Below are positions 31,783-39,937 of a stretch of 64,000 bases of DNA, piece by piece. A program made the translations under genes and the position numbers. Source of the DNA: Gemmobacter aquatilis (GTDB lineage Bacteria > Pseudomonadota > Alphaproteobacteria > Rhodobacterales > Rhodobacteraceae); contig NZ_FOCE01000009.1 in the NCBI RefSeq assembly GCF_900110025.1, positions 91,196-155,195 of the forward strand, given 5' to 3'. Numbering within the stretch: position 1 is the first letter of the stretch; each line of letters begins with the position of its first letter. The notes under the pieces were generated by a model. That model had not been told where the DNA came from. It saw only the letters and a program-made list of their open reading frames with translations, and did not search any database.

Positions 31783-31862
31783 TCGCCATGCGGCGCAAAA
31801 CGCACGCATTTTTCCTCTTGCGCCCGTCATGCCACTGACATAGATAGCGCCTCACCAAGCGC

Positions 31863-31937
31863 GGTCCGTTCGTCTATCGGTTAGGACACCAGGTTTTCAA
31901 CCTGGGAAGAGGGGTTCGACTCCCCTACGGACTGCCA
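31863..31937 (+). tRNA. tRNA-Glu (TTC anticodon)
   Basis: The cloverleaf fits fully. The acceptor stem is GGTCCGT/ACGGACT, the anticodon stem CCAGG/CCTGG with loop TTTTCAA (anticodon TTC), and the T-stem GGGGT/ACTCC with TTCGA in the loop. The 3' CCA is encoded. This is one of the tRNAs that carries the wobble 2-thiouridine which MnmH (gene at 46983) can convert to selenouridine. Confidence 0.97.
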
Positions 31938-32044
31938 TTTTCCCTTCTGATCCTCTGGTGCGAACAGGCTTTACGAAGCTTGTATGCAGTATATCCGGCG
32001 CTGCGTCCGGCACCGGCCCGGGCTCTGCGCTGCCATGTCTCTGC

Positions 32045-32722
32045 TCAGCCCGCCGCCTTGCCCAGCAATTCCAGCACCCTTGGCCCCAGATGCGCCACGA
32101 TCTTGCCCACGCCTTCGGCATTGGGGTGGATGCCATCCGCCTGCATCAGCGGCTGAAGGCTGGCCGGATCGCTGGCGCCGAGGCCTGCCATGAAGTTCGG
32201 CTCCATCAACGCGCCGTATTGGCGGGCGAGATCGGGGAAGATCGCGTCGAAGCTGGCCTTGTAGTCGGGGCCGTAATTGGCCGGGCCGGGCAGGCCGATC
32301 AGCAGCACGGGCAGGTTGCGCGCCTGCGCTGCCGCAAGGATCGCCTCCAGATTGGCGCGGGTCGTCGCCGGGTCCAGCCCGCGCAGCAGGTCGTTGCCGC
32401 CCAGCGTGACGATCAGCGCATCGGTTTGCGGCGTCAGCGACCAATCCAGCCGCGACAGCCCACCCGCCGAGGTATCACCCGACACGCCCGCATTCACGAT
32501 TCGGGCGTCAGAACCATGTTCGGCCAGCCAGGCCTGCAGTTGCGGCACAAGGCCCTGGCCCTCGGGCAAACCATAACCCGCCGTCAGGCTGTCGCCGAGC
32601 GCCACGATCTCCAGCGGTTCGGCTTCCGCAAGGGAAACCGACAATGCCAGTACGATCAGGGCTTTGCCAAGGGTGAGGCGCGCCCCATATCCGAGGGAAG
32701 CGAGGCGAAAGGCAGGCAACAT
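32045..32722 (-). CDS. Arylesterase / SGNH hydrolase (TesA-like)
   Basis: This 225-residue exported esterase has a signal-like N-terminus (KALIVLALSVSLAEAEPLE). SGNH blocks are present: block I IVALGDSLTAGYGLP (catalytic Ser), block II Gly in VNAGVSGDTSAGG, block III VTLGGNDLLRG and block V DGIHPNAEGV (Asp-x-x-His). It resembles E. coli TesA (thioesterase I/protease I). Its ATG overlaps the ATG of the divergent ABC ATPase gene by two bases. E. coli tesA is likewise divergent from ybbA-ybbP, so the arrangement is conserved. Confidence 0.9.
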   Translation of the reverse strand: MLPAFRLASLGYGARLTLGKALIVLALSVSLAEAEPLEIVALGDSLTAGYGLPEGQGLVPQLQAWLAEHGSDARIVNAGVSGDTSAGGLSRLDWSLTPQTDALIVTLGGNDLLRGLDPATTRANLEAILAAAQARNLPVLLIGLPGPANYGPDYKASFDAIFPDLARQYGALMEPNFMAGLGASDPASLQPLMQADGIHPNAEGVGKIVAHLGPRVLELLGKAAG

Positions 32723-33392
32723 GGGCGATCCGATTCTGGCACTGGACAAGGCGCAGCTGACATTGGCGGGAAATGCCGGGCCGGTCGAGATCTTGCGGGG
32801 CATCACACTGACAGTTGAACGGGGCGAGACGGTGGGGCTGGTCGGCCCGTCCGGCTCTGGCAAGTCCTCGCTCCTGATGCTGATGGGCGGGTTGGAGCGG
32901 GCAACCGGCGGGCAGGTGCGCGCGCTGGGGCAGGATCTGGGCGCGATGGGCGAGGATGCGCTGGCCCGCTTTCGCCGGGGCAACATGGGCGTGGTGTTCC
33001 AGAGTTTCCACCTGATCCCCACGATGACCGCACTGGAAAATGTCGCCGTGCCGCTGGAACTGGCGGGGGCGAAGGATGCCTTCGCCCGGGCCGAGGCGGA
33101 ACTGGTGGCGGTGGGGCTGGGCAAGCGGCTGGATCACTATCCGGCGCAGATGTCGGGGGGCGAGCAGCAGCGCGTCGCCCTGGCCCGCGCCGCCGTGCCG
33201 CGCCCGGCGATCCTGCTGGCGGATGAACCGACCGGAAATCTGGATGGCGTGAACGGCGCCGCGATCATGGATCTGCTGTTCGGCCTGCGCGACATGCACG
33301 GGGCGACGCTGGTGCTGGTGACCCATGCGCCAGAGCTTGCGGCGCGTTGTGACCGGATCGTGCGGTTGGTCGATGGGCGGGTGAGCGCATGA
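32721..33392 (+). CDS. ABC transporter ATP-binding protein (YbbA-like)
   Basis: This 223-residue ATPase has Walker A VGPSGSGKSSLLMLMGG (about residues 40-56), signature MSGGEQQRVALARA and Walker B ILLADEPTGNLDG. It is of the LolD/MacB type that pairs with FtsX-like permeases. Its ATG (32721) overlaps the esterase ATG on the other strand. A GTG-type extension to 32664 is possible but would lie inside the esterase gene. The stop overlaps the permease start (ATGA). Confidence 0.92.
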   Translation: MGDPILALDKAQLTLAGNAGPVEILRGITLTVERGETVGLVGPSGSGKSSLLMLMGGLERATGGQVRALGQDLGAMGEDALARFRRGNMGVVFQSFHLIPTMTALENVAVPLELAGAKDAFARAEAELVAVGLGKRLDHYPAQMSGGEQQRVALARAAVPRPAILLADEPTGNLDGVNGAAIMDLLFGLRDMHGATLVLVTHAPELAARCDRIVRLVDGRVSA

Positions 33393-35899
33393 GCTGGCCC
33401 TTGGCGGCGCGGCTGGCGCGCCGGGAATTGCGCGGCGGGATCAAGGGGTTCCGCATCTTTCTGGCCTGTCTGGCGCTGGGTGTGGCGGCGATTGCCGCCG
33501 TGGGCATGGTGCGCGGCGCGATCGAGGCGGGGTTGCGCGATCAGGGTGCGGTGCTGCTGGGCGGCGATGCGCAGATGGAATTCACCTATCGCTACGCCGA
33601 CGCCGCCGAACTGGCCTTCATGGCCAGCATTGCCGACCGCGTGTCGCAGGTGGTCAGCTTCCGCTCGATGATCGCGCTGGGCGAGGATCGGGCGCTGACG
33701 CAGGTGCAGGCGGTGGATGATCTCTATCCGCTGATCGGGCAGGTGGAGCTTGATCCGGCCGTGCCGCTGGCGCAGGCGCTGGCGGGCGGTGGCGGTCTGC
33801 CCGGCGCGGTGGTGGACCGCGTGCTGATGGACCGGCTGGGCCTGCAGCCCGGCGATGTGCTGCGGTTGGGCACGCAGGACTTCCGGCTGGGGGCCGCACT
33901 GTTGCGGATGCCCGACAGTGCGACCGGCGGCTTCAGCCTTGGCCCGCCAATGATCGTGTATACAAAGGATCTGGCACAGTCGGGGCTGATCGTGCCCGGC
34001 TCGCTGTATGAAACCCAATACCGGCTGGATCTGCCACCGGGCGCCGATCTGGCGGCGGTGCAGGCGCAGGCCGAGGCGCGGTTCACCGATACCGGCCTGC
34101 GCTGGTCCGACAGCCGCCGCGCCACCCCGGGGGTGGAGCGGTTTGTCGAGCGGATCGGCTCTTTCCTCGTGCTGGTGGGTCTGGCCGGGCTGGCGGTGGG
34201 GGGCGTCGGTGTCTCCAGCGCCGTGCGGGCCTATCTGGAGGGCAAGGTGCCGGTGATCGCCACGCTGAAGACGCTGGGTGCAGAGGGGCGGCTGATCTTC
34301 CGCACCTATCTGTTGCAGATCGGCGCCTTGGCGGGCTTGGGCATCGCGGCGGGGCTGGGCCTTGGCGCGCTGGTGCCGCTGCTGGCGGGGCCGGTGATCG
34401 CGGCCTCGCTGCCGTTTCCGGTGGCCTTTGCCGTGTACCCGCAACCGCTGCTGGAGGCGGGGTTCTATGGCGCGGTGACGGCGCTGCTGTTCACCCTTTG
34501 GCCGCTGGCGCGGGTGGAGCGGGTGCGGGCGGCGGCGCTGTATCGCGGGGCGGGGCAGGCGGGGTGGCCGCGCCCGCTGCTGCTGGCGGCACTTGCGGGC
34601 TTGGCGATGCTGCTGGTGGGCGGCGCGGTGGCGCTGTCGGGCGCGCGCGGACTGGCGCTGGGCACGGCGGGCGGCGTGGTGGCGGCGCTGCTGGTGCTGG
34701 CGCTGGCCGGTTGGGCGGCGCGGCGGCTGGCGCGGGCAGGGGCCCGGCGGGCGCGGGGGGCGGTGGCCTTGCGCGCGGCGCTGGGGGCGATTGCCGCGCC
34801 ACGGGGCGAGGCGATGGCGGTGATCCTGTCCTTGGGGCTGGGGCTGTCGGTGCTGGCGGCGGTGGGGCAGATCGACGCCAACCTGCGCGCCGCCATTGAC
34901 CGCGATCTGCCGGTGCGGGCGCCCGCCTATTTCTTCGTCGATATTCAGGCCGATCAGATCGAGGGCTTTCTGGCACGGGTGCAGGCCGATCCGGCGATCA
35001 CCCGCGTCGAAAGCGCGCCGATGCTGCGCGGGGTGCTGACGCAGATCAATGGCCGCCCCGCGCGCGAGGTGGCGGGCGAACATTGGGTGGTGCGCGGCGA
35101 CCGGGGCCTGACCTATGCCGCAGCCCCGCCCGCAAATACCAAGGTGGTGGCCGGCGCCTGGTGGCCCGAGGATTACGCGGGCCCGCCGCAGGTCAGCTTT
35201 GCCGCCGAAGAGGCCGCCGAGATCGGGCTGAAGCTGGGCGATACCGTCACGGTCAATGTGCTGGGCCGCGACATCGCCGCCACGATCACCAGCCTGCGCG
35301 AGGTCGATTTTTCCAGCGCCGGGATGGGGTTCGTGATGACGATGAACCCTGCCGCGCTGGCGGGGGCACCGCATACCCATATCGCCACGATCTATGCCCC
35401 GCCCGAGGCCGAGGCGCGCATCCTGCGCGATCTGGCCGGGCAATGGCCCAATATCACCGCGATCCGGGTGCGCGACGCCATCGACCGGGTGACCGAGGCG
35501 CTGGATGCCATTGCCACAGCCACAGCCTGGGCAGCGGCGGCGGTGCTGGTCACCGGCTTTGTCGTGCTGATCGGCGCGGCGGCGGCGGGCGAACGCGCCC
35601 GGGTCTACGAGGCGGCGGTGCTGAAAGTGCTGGGCGCCACGCGTGGCCGCATCCTGTGGAGCTTTGGCTTGCGCGCCGCCCTGATGGGGGCTGCGGCGGG
35701 GCTGGTCGCCATCGGCGCAGGCGCCGTGGCGGGCTGGGCGGTGATGGTGCTGGTGATGGACAGCGCCTACAGTTTCGAGCCGGTCTCGGCGCTGGCCATC
35801 GTGGCGGGCGGGGTGCTGGTCACGCTGCTGGCTGGCATCGCCTTCGCCTGGCGGCCGCTGGCGGCCCGCCCCGCGCAGGTCTTGCGCTCTGCCGAATAG
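33389..35899 (+). CDS. FtsX-like ABC transporter permease (YbbP-like)
   Basis: This 836-residue permease has an N-terminal helix (FLACLALGVAAIAAVGMV), a periplasmic MacB-like domain, and two FtsX blocks of several helices each (about residues 250-480 and 710-830). VERFVERIGSFLVLVGLAGLAVGGVGVSSAVRAYL is the FtsX signature region. Length and helices match YbbP, which with YbbA and TesA forms a conserved neighbourhood in proteobacteria. The substrate is unproven; lipid or lipoprotein-like molecules are suspected from the family. Confidence 0.9.
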   Translation: MSWPLAARLARRELRGGIKGFRIFLACLALGVAAIAAVGMVRGAIEAGLRDQGAVLLGGDAQMEFTYRYADAAELAFMASIADRVSQVVSFRSMIALGEDRALTQVQAVDDLYPLIGQVELDPAVPLAQALAGGGGLPGAVVDRVLMDRLGLQPGDVLRLGTQDFRLGAALLRMPDSATGGFSLGPPMIVYTKDLAQSGLIVPGSLYETQYRLDLPPGADLAAVQAQAEARFTDTGLRWSDSRRATPGVERFVERIGSFLVLVGLAGLAVGGVGVSSAVRAYLEGKVPVIATLKTLGAEGRLIFRTYLLQIGALAGLGIAAGLGLGALVPLLAGPVIAASLPFPVAFAVYPQPLLEAGFYGAVTALLFTLWPLARVERVRAAALYRGAGQAGWPRPLLLAALAGLAMLLVGGAVALSGARGLALGTAGGVVAALLVLALAGWAARRLARAGARRARGAVALRAALGAIAAPRGEAMAVILSLGLGLSVLAAVGQIDANLRAAIDRDLPVRAPAYFFVDIQADQIEGFLARVQADPAITRVESAPMLRGVLTQINGRPAREVAGEHWVVRGDRGLTYAAAPPANTKVVAGAWWPEDYAGPPQVSFAAEEAAEIGLKLGDTVTVNVLGRDIAATITSLREVDFSSAGMGFVMTMNPAALAGAPHTHIATIYAPPEAEARILRDLAGQWPNITAIRVRDAIDRVTEALDAIATATAWAAAAVLVTGFVVLIGAAAAGERARVYEAAVLKVLGATRGRILWSFGLRAALMGAAAGLVAIGAGAVAGWAVMVLVMDSAYSFEPVSALAIVAGGVLVTLLAGIAFAWRPLAARPAQVLRSAE

Positions 35900-35965
35900 C
35901 TTGCGCCAGATCAGGGTTCTGCCGCAGGGTTTCTGGCAAGCTGATGCATCATGGAGGGGGGACAT

Positions 35966-36367
35966 ATGCTGGAGTATCGGGTCAGCGCGCGGCGGATCGA
36001 CGCGCATGGATCAGAGGCGCGGGCGAAAGAGGCCGTGCTGGTGCTGGATACCGATCTGGCCGGGCGGGCGGATGCGCTGAACCCGGCAGAGCTTTTGCTG
36101 GCCGCGCTGGCCGCCTGTATCCTCAAAGGGGTGGAGCGGGTGATGCCGATCCTGAACTTTCAGCTTTCTGCCGTATCGGTGCGCCTGCATGGCGTCCGGC
36201 AGGACAGCCCGCCCCGGTTGCAGCGCATCACCTATGAGCTTCTGGTGGACACGGCGGAAAGCGATCACCGGCTTGATCTGCTGCTGCGCAATGTGCAGAA
36301 ATTCGGCACGATCCACAACACGCTGGCCCCGGCGGTGGAACTGGTGGGAACGGTGCGCCGGGCTTGA
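35966..36367 (+). CDS. OsmC family protein
   Basis: This 133-residue protein has the OsmC pattern: LNPAELLLAALAACILKGVER (helix with the first conserved Cys, about residues 45-65), then the beta-alpha half RITYELLVDTAESDHRLDLLLRNVQKFGTIHNTL. In classical OsmC/Ohr peroxidases two cysteines reduce organic peroxides. Here the second position reads GTIHNT without Cys, so peroxidase activity is doubtful. The start at 35966 follows a strong GGAGGGGGG site. Confidence 0.85.
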   Translation: MLEYRVSARRIDAHGSEARAKEAVLVLDTDLAGRADALNPAELLLAALAACILKGVERVMPILNFQLSAVSVRLHGVRQDSPPRLQRITYELLVDTAESDHRLDLLLRNVQKFGTIHNTLAPAVELVGTVRRA

Positions 36368-36395
36368 AAAAGCCCCGCCGAAGGATCGGCGGGGC
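36364..36395 (-). terminator. Terminator of the MocD-MocE-PanB-like operon
   Basis: Reading leftward, GCCCCGCCGA - TCCT - TCGGCGGGGC is followed by TTTTTC. It sits 32 bp after the PanB-like stop and overlaps the OsmC stop codon region, so it may serve both convergent genes. Confidence 0.8.
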
Positions 36396-36426
36396 AGGTC
36401 TGGCGGAAAGGCCAGAGGGAGCGGGG

Positions 36427-37227
36427 TCAGACGCTTTCGGAGAGCCACGCGCGGAAGGCCGCGGTGACATCCGGGTCGCCATCCACCAGATATTGCGGCG
36501 CCGGATAGCGCGCTGAATGCACATCGGCGACATATTCGCCGAAAGCGGCGACCCGTTCGCCTTGCAGCCGCGCATATTCCGCCGCGAAATCGCGATAGCG
36601 TTTGGCATGGCGCGGCACATGGCCGGTATTCTGGCCCAGCACGTCATCGGCAAACAGATATTGTGCATGTCCACCCGCGCCCGCGCCCATCGAGATCAGG
36701 AACAGATCGGTATGGTCGGCAATCGCATCGGTGATCGAATGGGGCACCACCTCGATCTCCACCGCGAAGGCCCCGGCCTCCTCCAGCGCGCGGCACTGGG
36801 CGAAGACGCTCTGCGCCTGATCCAGCGTCTTGCCCACCGCCTTGAACCCGCCGGTCCAGGTGGCCTTCGACGGGATCAGCCCGACATGGCCACAGACCGG
36901 CACCGCATGGTCGGCCAACAGCCGCACCGCCGCCACGCTGCCCGAACAATAGACCGCATCCGCGCCATGGCGCAGCATGGTCAGCGCCCAGTCCAGCATC
37001 TTGTCCGGCCCGCCGATGTTGAAGAAATTGTCGCCGGGGCAGGCAAAGGCATGGGGGGCCACAGCGCGAAAGCGCGGGTGCATCAGCAGGGCCGCGGGCA
37101 CCGACAGAAGTTCGACCCCCGCCTGCGCCGCCGCCTCGGCCTCGTCCAGCGTCTCGACCCGCAGCATGGCATATTGGTGCTTGCCGCGATTGGCGCGCAG
37201 ATCGGCCACCGTGGGACGGCGGCTCAT
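36427..37227 (-). CDS. PanB-like (ketopantoate hydroxymethyltransferase superfamily) paralogue
   Basis: This 266-residue TIM-barrel protein matches the PanB fold in its second half: VPVCGHVGLIPSKATWTGGF, CRALEEAGAFAVEIEVVP and SMGAGAGGHAQYLFADDVLG. Compared by eye with E. coli PanB, the metal and substrate region is altered. VGDSLG becomes VPAALL, and VKIEGG (Lys112, Glu114) becomes VYCSGS. The His of GHVGL and the Glu of IEVVP are kept. It overlaps the MocE-like gene by 4 bp in an operon with a MocD-like oxygenase, so a one-carbon role there is more likely than pantothenate synthesis. Confidence 0.8.
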   Translation of the reverse strand: MSRRPTVADLRANRGKHQYAMLRVETLDEAEAAAQAGVELLSVPAALLMHPRFRAVAPHAFACPGDNFFNIGGPDKMLDWALTMLRHGADAVYCSGSVAAVRLLADHAVPVCGHVGLIPSKATWTGGFKAVGKTLDQAQSVFAQCRALEEAGAFAVEIEVVPHSITDAIADHTDLFLISMGAGAGGHAQYLFADDVLGQNTGHVPRHAKRYRDFAAEYARLQGERVAAFGEYVADVHSARYPAPQYLVDGDPDVTAAFRAWLSESV

Positions 37228-37541
37228 TCCGCCACCTGCACGAAAACCTGACCGCTTTCCACCTTCACCGGATAGGTGCGCAGCGCCTCGCAGACCGGGG
37301 CGCGTTTGGCAGCACCCGTGCGATAGTCGAACTGGCCGTTATGCTTGGGACACTCGATCAGGTGCCCCATCACCAGCCCGTCGCACAGGTGCACATCCTC
37401 ATGCGTGCAGCGTCCGGCGGTGGCGAAAAACTCCCCCTCGGGCGAGTGGTAGATGGCGAAGGTCTGGGCGCCGTGATCGAAGCGGATCACGTCTTCTTCG
37501 TCGATGTCATCGGTGGCGCAGGCAGCGATCCATTGGGGCAT
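37224..37541 (-). CDS. MocE-like Rieske [2Fe-2S] ferredoxin
   Basis: This 105-residue Rieske protein has C-T-H in GRCTHEDVHLCDG and C-P-K-H in IECPKHNGQFDYRTG, the two Cys-x-His pairs that bind the cluster. It is the soluble ferredoxin type that feeds electrons to an oxygenase. Its position directly after the desaturase-type gene matches the mocD-mocE pair of rhizopine catabolism. The start at 37541 follows AAAGGACAAACC. It is coupled to the PanB-like gene by an ATGA overlap. No ferredoxin reductase (mocF) is in the window. Confidence 0.88.
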   Translation of the reverse strand: MPQWIAACATDDIDEEDVIRFDHGAQTFAIYHSPEGEFFATAGRCTHEDVHLCDGLVMGHLIECPKHNGQFDYRTGAAKRAPVCEALRTYPVKVESGQVFVQVAE

Positions 37542-37552
37542 GGTTTGTCCTT

Positions 37553-38632
37553 TCATTCGGCGGCGGTGCCAAGGGCGGCAGCGTGGAAATCGTCACGGTA
37601 GGGGCGGGCGCCAAGCGGCAGATCACGGCGCACGAAGTAATCCTCGTTGGCCAACTGGCGGCGCAGGGCGGGCCACATCTCGGCAAAGCCTGCGGCGATG
37701 GAGCGGTTGGGCGCGGGCAGATCATGCTTGATCAGATCATGCAGCTTGGGCAGCGCGTGATAGGGCACCATCGGGAACATGTGGTGTTCCACATGGTAAT
37801 TCATGTTCCAGTAGATGAAGCGGCTGACCGGGTTCATATAGACGGTGCGCGAATTCAGCCGGTGGTCGTTCACATTGTCGGCCAGCCCGCCATGCTGCAA
37901 CAGCCCGGTCATCACATGATGCCACGCGCCATACAGCCGCGGCAGACCGATCGCCATCAGCGGCAGGATCGAGCCCATCCAGACCGCAAGCGCAATCGTC
38001 GCGGCATAGATCAGCAGCCAGATCCGGGCGACGCGGATCACCTTGGGCTGTTCGCTGTCTGGGATGAACGTGCGCTCCTCGGCATCCAGCCGCCCGCTGG
38101 CATTCCGCAGCATCCGGCCCCAGCCGGTGATCGCGTCGAAAATGCCGAAGAAATTGGCGATGACCTTGAAGAACACCGGCGGGCGCATCACCGCTATTTC
38201 CGGGTCGCGGCCCACGATCACCGTATCGGTGTGGTGGCGCGCATGGCTCCACCGCCAGGTCACCGGGTTGCGGATCATGCAGAAACTGGCCACCTGATAC
38301 AGCGCGTTGTTCATCCACGGCGTCTTGAAGGCGGTGCCATGGCTGCATTCATGCCAGCGCGAATCCATCGCCGATCCGTAAAGCACGCCGTAAACGGCCC
38401 AGAACGGCAGCGCCCACAGCGAGGGCCACAGCGCCCAGCCAAGGCCCGCGCAGACGATCATCGTGCCGAACAGCAGCGCCGTGTCGCGCAGCGCCGGGCC
38501 GTCGCGGCGCTGCATCAGTTCCTTCATCACCTTGCGCGGCACCTCGGTATGATACCACTCTGCCGCCGCCAGCCCGGTTTCCACCGCGCGCAGGGCATCC
38601 GGCCCCAGAAGGCTGTAATCGCGTTTTCCCAT
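37553..38632 (-). CDS. MocD-like membrane di-iron oxygenase (fatty acid desaturase family)
   Basis: This 359-residue integral membrane protein has three histidine boxes: HECSHG (about residue 114), HARHH (about 150) and HVEHH (about 285), which together bind two iron atoms. Four membrane helices sit between them. The family includes acyl desaturases, alkane hydroxylases and MocD, which is needed to demethylate the rhizopine 3-O-methyl-scyllo-inosamine. The MocE-like ferredoxin directly downstream favours the MocD branch. It is first in its operon and divergent from a LacI-type regulator. Confidence 0.85.
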   Translation of the reverse strand: MGKRDYSLLGPDALRAVETGLAAAEWYHTEVPRKVMKELMQRRDGPALRDTALLFGTMIVCAGLGWALWPSLWALPFWAVYGVLYGSAMDSRWHECSHGTAFKTPWMNNALYQVASFCMIRNPVTWRWSHARHHTDTVIVGRDPEIAVMRPPVFFKVIANFFGIFDAITGWGRMLRNASGRLDAEERTFIPDSEQPKVIRVARIWLLIYAATIALAVWMGSILPLMAIGLPRLYGAWHHVMTGLLQHGGLADNVNDHRLNSRTVYMNPVSRFIYWNMNYHVEHHMFPMVPYHALPKLHDLIKHDLPAPNRSIAAGFAEMWPALRRQLANEDYFVRRDLPLGARPYRDDFHAAALGTAAE

Positions 38633-38746
38633 TGTGAAACTCCCCTGACGGGCGCCGCCACCCTCCCGGCAGGGCGCCCTGATGCGGTGCAGGATAGGCG
38701 CCTTGCGATTCTCTGCAATCGGGGGGCTGGTGTTTCTCGTCGCAAA

Positions 38747-38775
38747 TCGTCATAATCCAAGCGGTAAAATGACGA
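38747..38775. promoter_or_regulatory. Candidate operator between mocD-like and lacI-type genes
   Basis: TCGTCAT (38747-38753) and ATGACGA (38769-38775) form a perfect 7-bp inverted repeat with centres 22 bp apart in the divergent promoter region, 19 bp before the regulator start. It could be the site through which the LacI-type protein controls itself and the leftward operon. Confidence 0.4.
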
Positions 38776-38793
38776 AAAATCATCAGGTGCAGC

Positions 38794-39840
38794 ATGGCGC
38801 GACGGCCCGGAATGGTGGAACTGGCACAGGCGGCAGGGGTGTCGGTCGCCACGGTGGATCGGGTGCTGAACGGGCGCGAAAAGGTGAAACCCGATACCGT
38901 CGCCCGGGTGCATGACGCCGCATTGCGCATCGGCCACCCGGCGGCGCGGCGCATCGCGCCCTTGGCCGCCGACCTGCCGGAACTGCGCTTCGGCGTGGTG
39001 CTGCACAAACAGGGGCAGGAATTCTACAAGGCCTTCGCCGAGGCGCTGCACCGCGCCGTGGCCGAATTGCCGGGGGTGCGCGGGCGGCTGCTGCTGGAAT
39101 TTTCCGCCTCGCAGGCGCCGTCGGAAATGGCGGGGCTGCTGCGCTCGATGGCCGGGCGCTGCGATGTGCTGGCGGCCACGGCGGTCAACCACCCCGAGGT
39201 GACGGCGGCGGTAGAGGAATTGCACGGGCAGGGGCTGGCGGTGTTTTCGCTGCTGTCGGATTTCGCGCAGGGCGCGCGGGCGGGCTATCTGGGGCTGAAC
39301 AATCTCAAGGTCGGGCGCACTGCCGCCTGGATGATGAGCCTTGCCGCACCGGAGCCGGGCAAGGTGGCGGTGTTCGTGGGCGGGCATCGCTGGCATGGGC
39401 ACGATCTGCGCGAAACCGGCTTTCGCGCCTACTTGCGCGAATCCGCGCCGCAGCTTGCGGTGCTGGAACCGCTGGTGAACCTTGAAACCCGGCAACTCAC
39501 CTACGAGGCGACGCTGGGCCTGCTGGCCCGCCAGCCCGACCTGCGCGGCGTCTATGTGGCAGGCGGCGGGATGGAGGGGGCGATTGCCGCGCTGCGCGAG
39601 GCGGGGGCCGGGACGGGGGGCAGGGCAGGGCGGCAGGTCGCCCTGATCGTCTCGGCGCTGACCCCCGAATCGCGGGCGGGGCTGGCCGAAGGCGTGGTGA
39701 CGCTGGTCATCGACACCCCGCTTGACAAGCTGTGCCGGGCATTGATGGCGCAGATGCGCGACACGGTGCAGGCCGGGGCGCCGCCCAATGGCGTGCAGAT
39801 CTTTCTGCCCCCCGATCTGCATGTGGCGGAATCGATCTGA
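38794..39840 (+). CDS. LacI-family transcriptional regulator
   Basis: This 348-residue regulator begins MARRPGMVELAQAAGVSVATVDRVLNGREKVKPDTVARVHDAA, the LacI helix-turn-helix and hinge. A periplasmic-binding-protein-like sensor domain starts near residue 68 (LRFGVVLHKQGQEFYKAF). The sensor is of the sugar-binding (ribose/inositol) class, like the transport protein encoded two genes downstream. It probably represses the following uptake operon and perhaps the divergent mocDE-like operon, with an inositol-type ligand as inducer. Confidence 0.92.
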   Translation: MARRPGMVELAQAAGVSVATVDRVLNGREKVKPDTVARVHDAALRIGHPAARRIAPLAADLPELRFGVVLHKQGQEFYKAFAEALHRAVAELPGVRGRLLLEFSASQAPSEMAGLLRSMAGRCDVLAATAVNHPEVTAAVEELHGQGLAVFSLLSDFAQGARAGYLGLNNLKVGRTAAWMMSLAAPEPGKVAVFVGGHRWHGHDLRETGFRAYLRESAPQLAVLEPLVNLETRQLTYEATLGLLARQPDLRGVYVAGGGMEGAIAALREAGAGTGGRAGRQVALIVSALTPESRAGLAEGVVTLVIDTPLDKLCRALMAQMRDTVQAGAPPNGVQIFLPPDLHVAESI

Positions 39841-39937
39841 AACAGATTGGAATTTTTTTGTTGAAATGATCCATAAATAGAATATCAATTCCATCCAAGC
39901 GGCAGGGGCATCCCTGCATCACGGGGGAATCACGGAT

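Noticed and set aside
36427..37227. Calling this gene panB for pantothenate synthesis
   Set aside because: Key PanB metal and substrate residues appear changed, and the operon context is an oxygenase with its ferredoxin, not panC.
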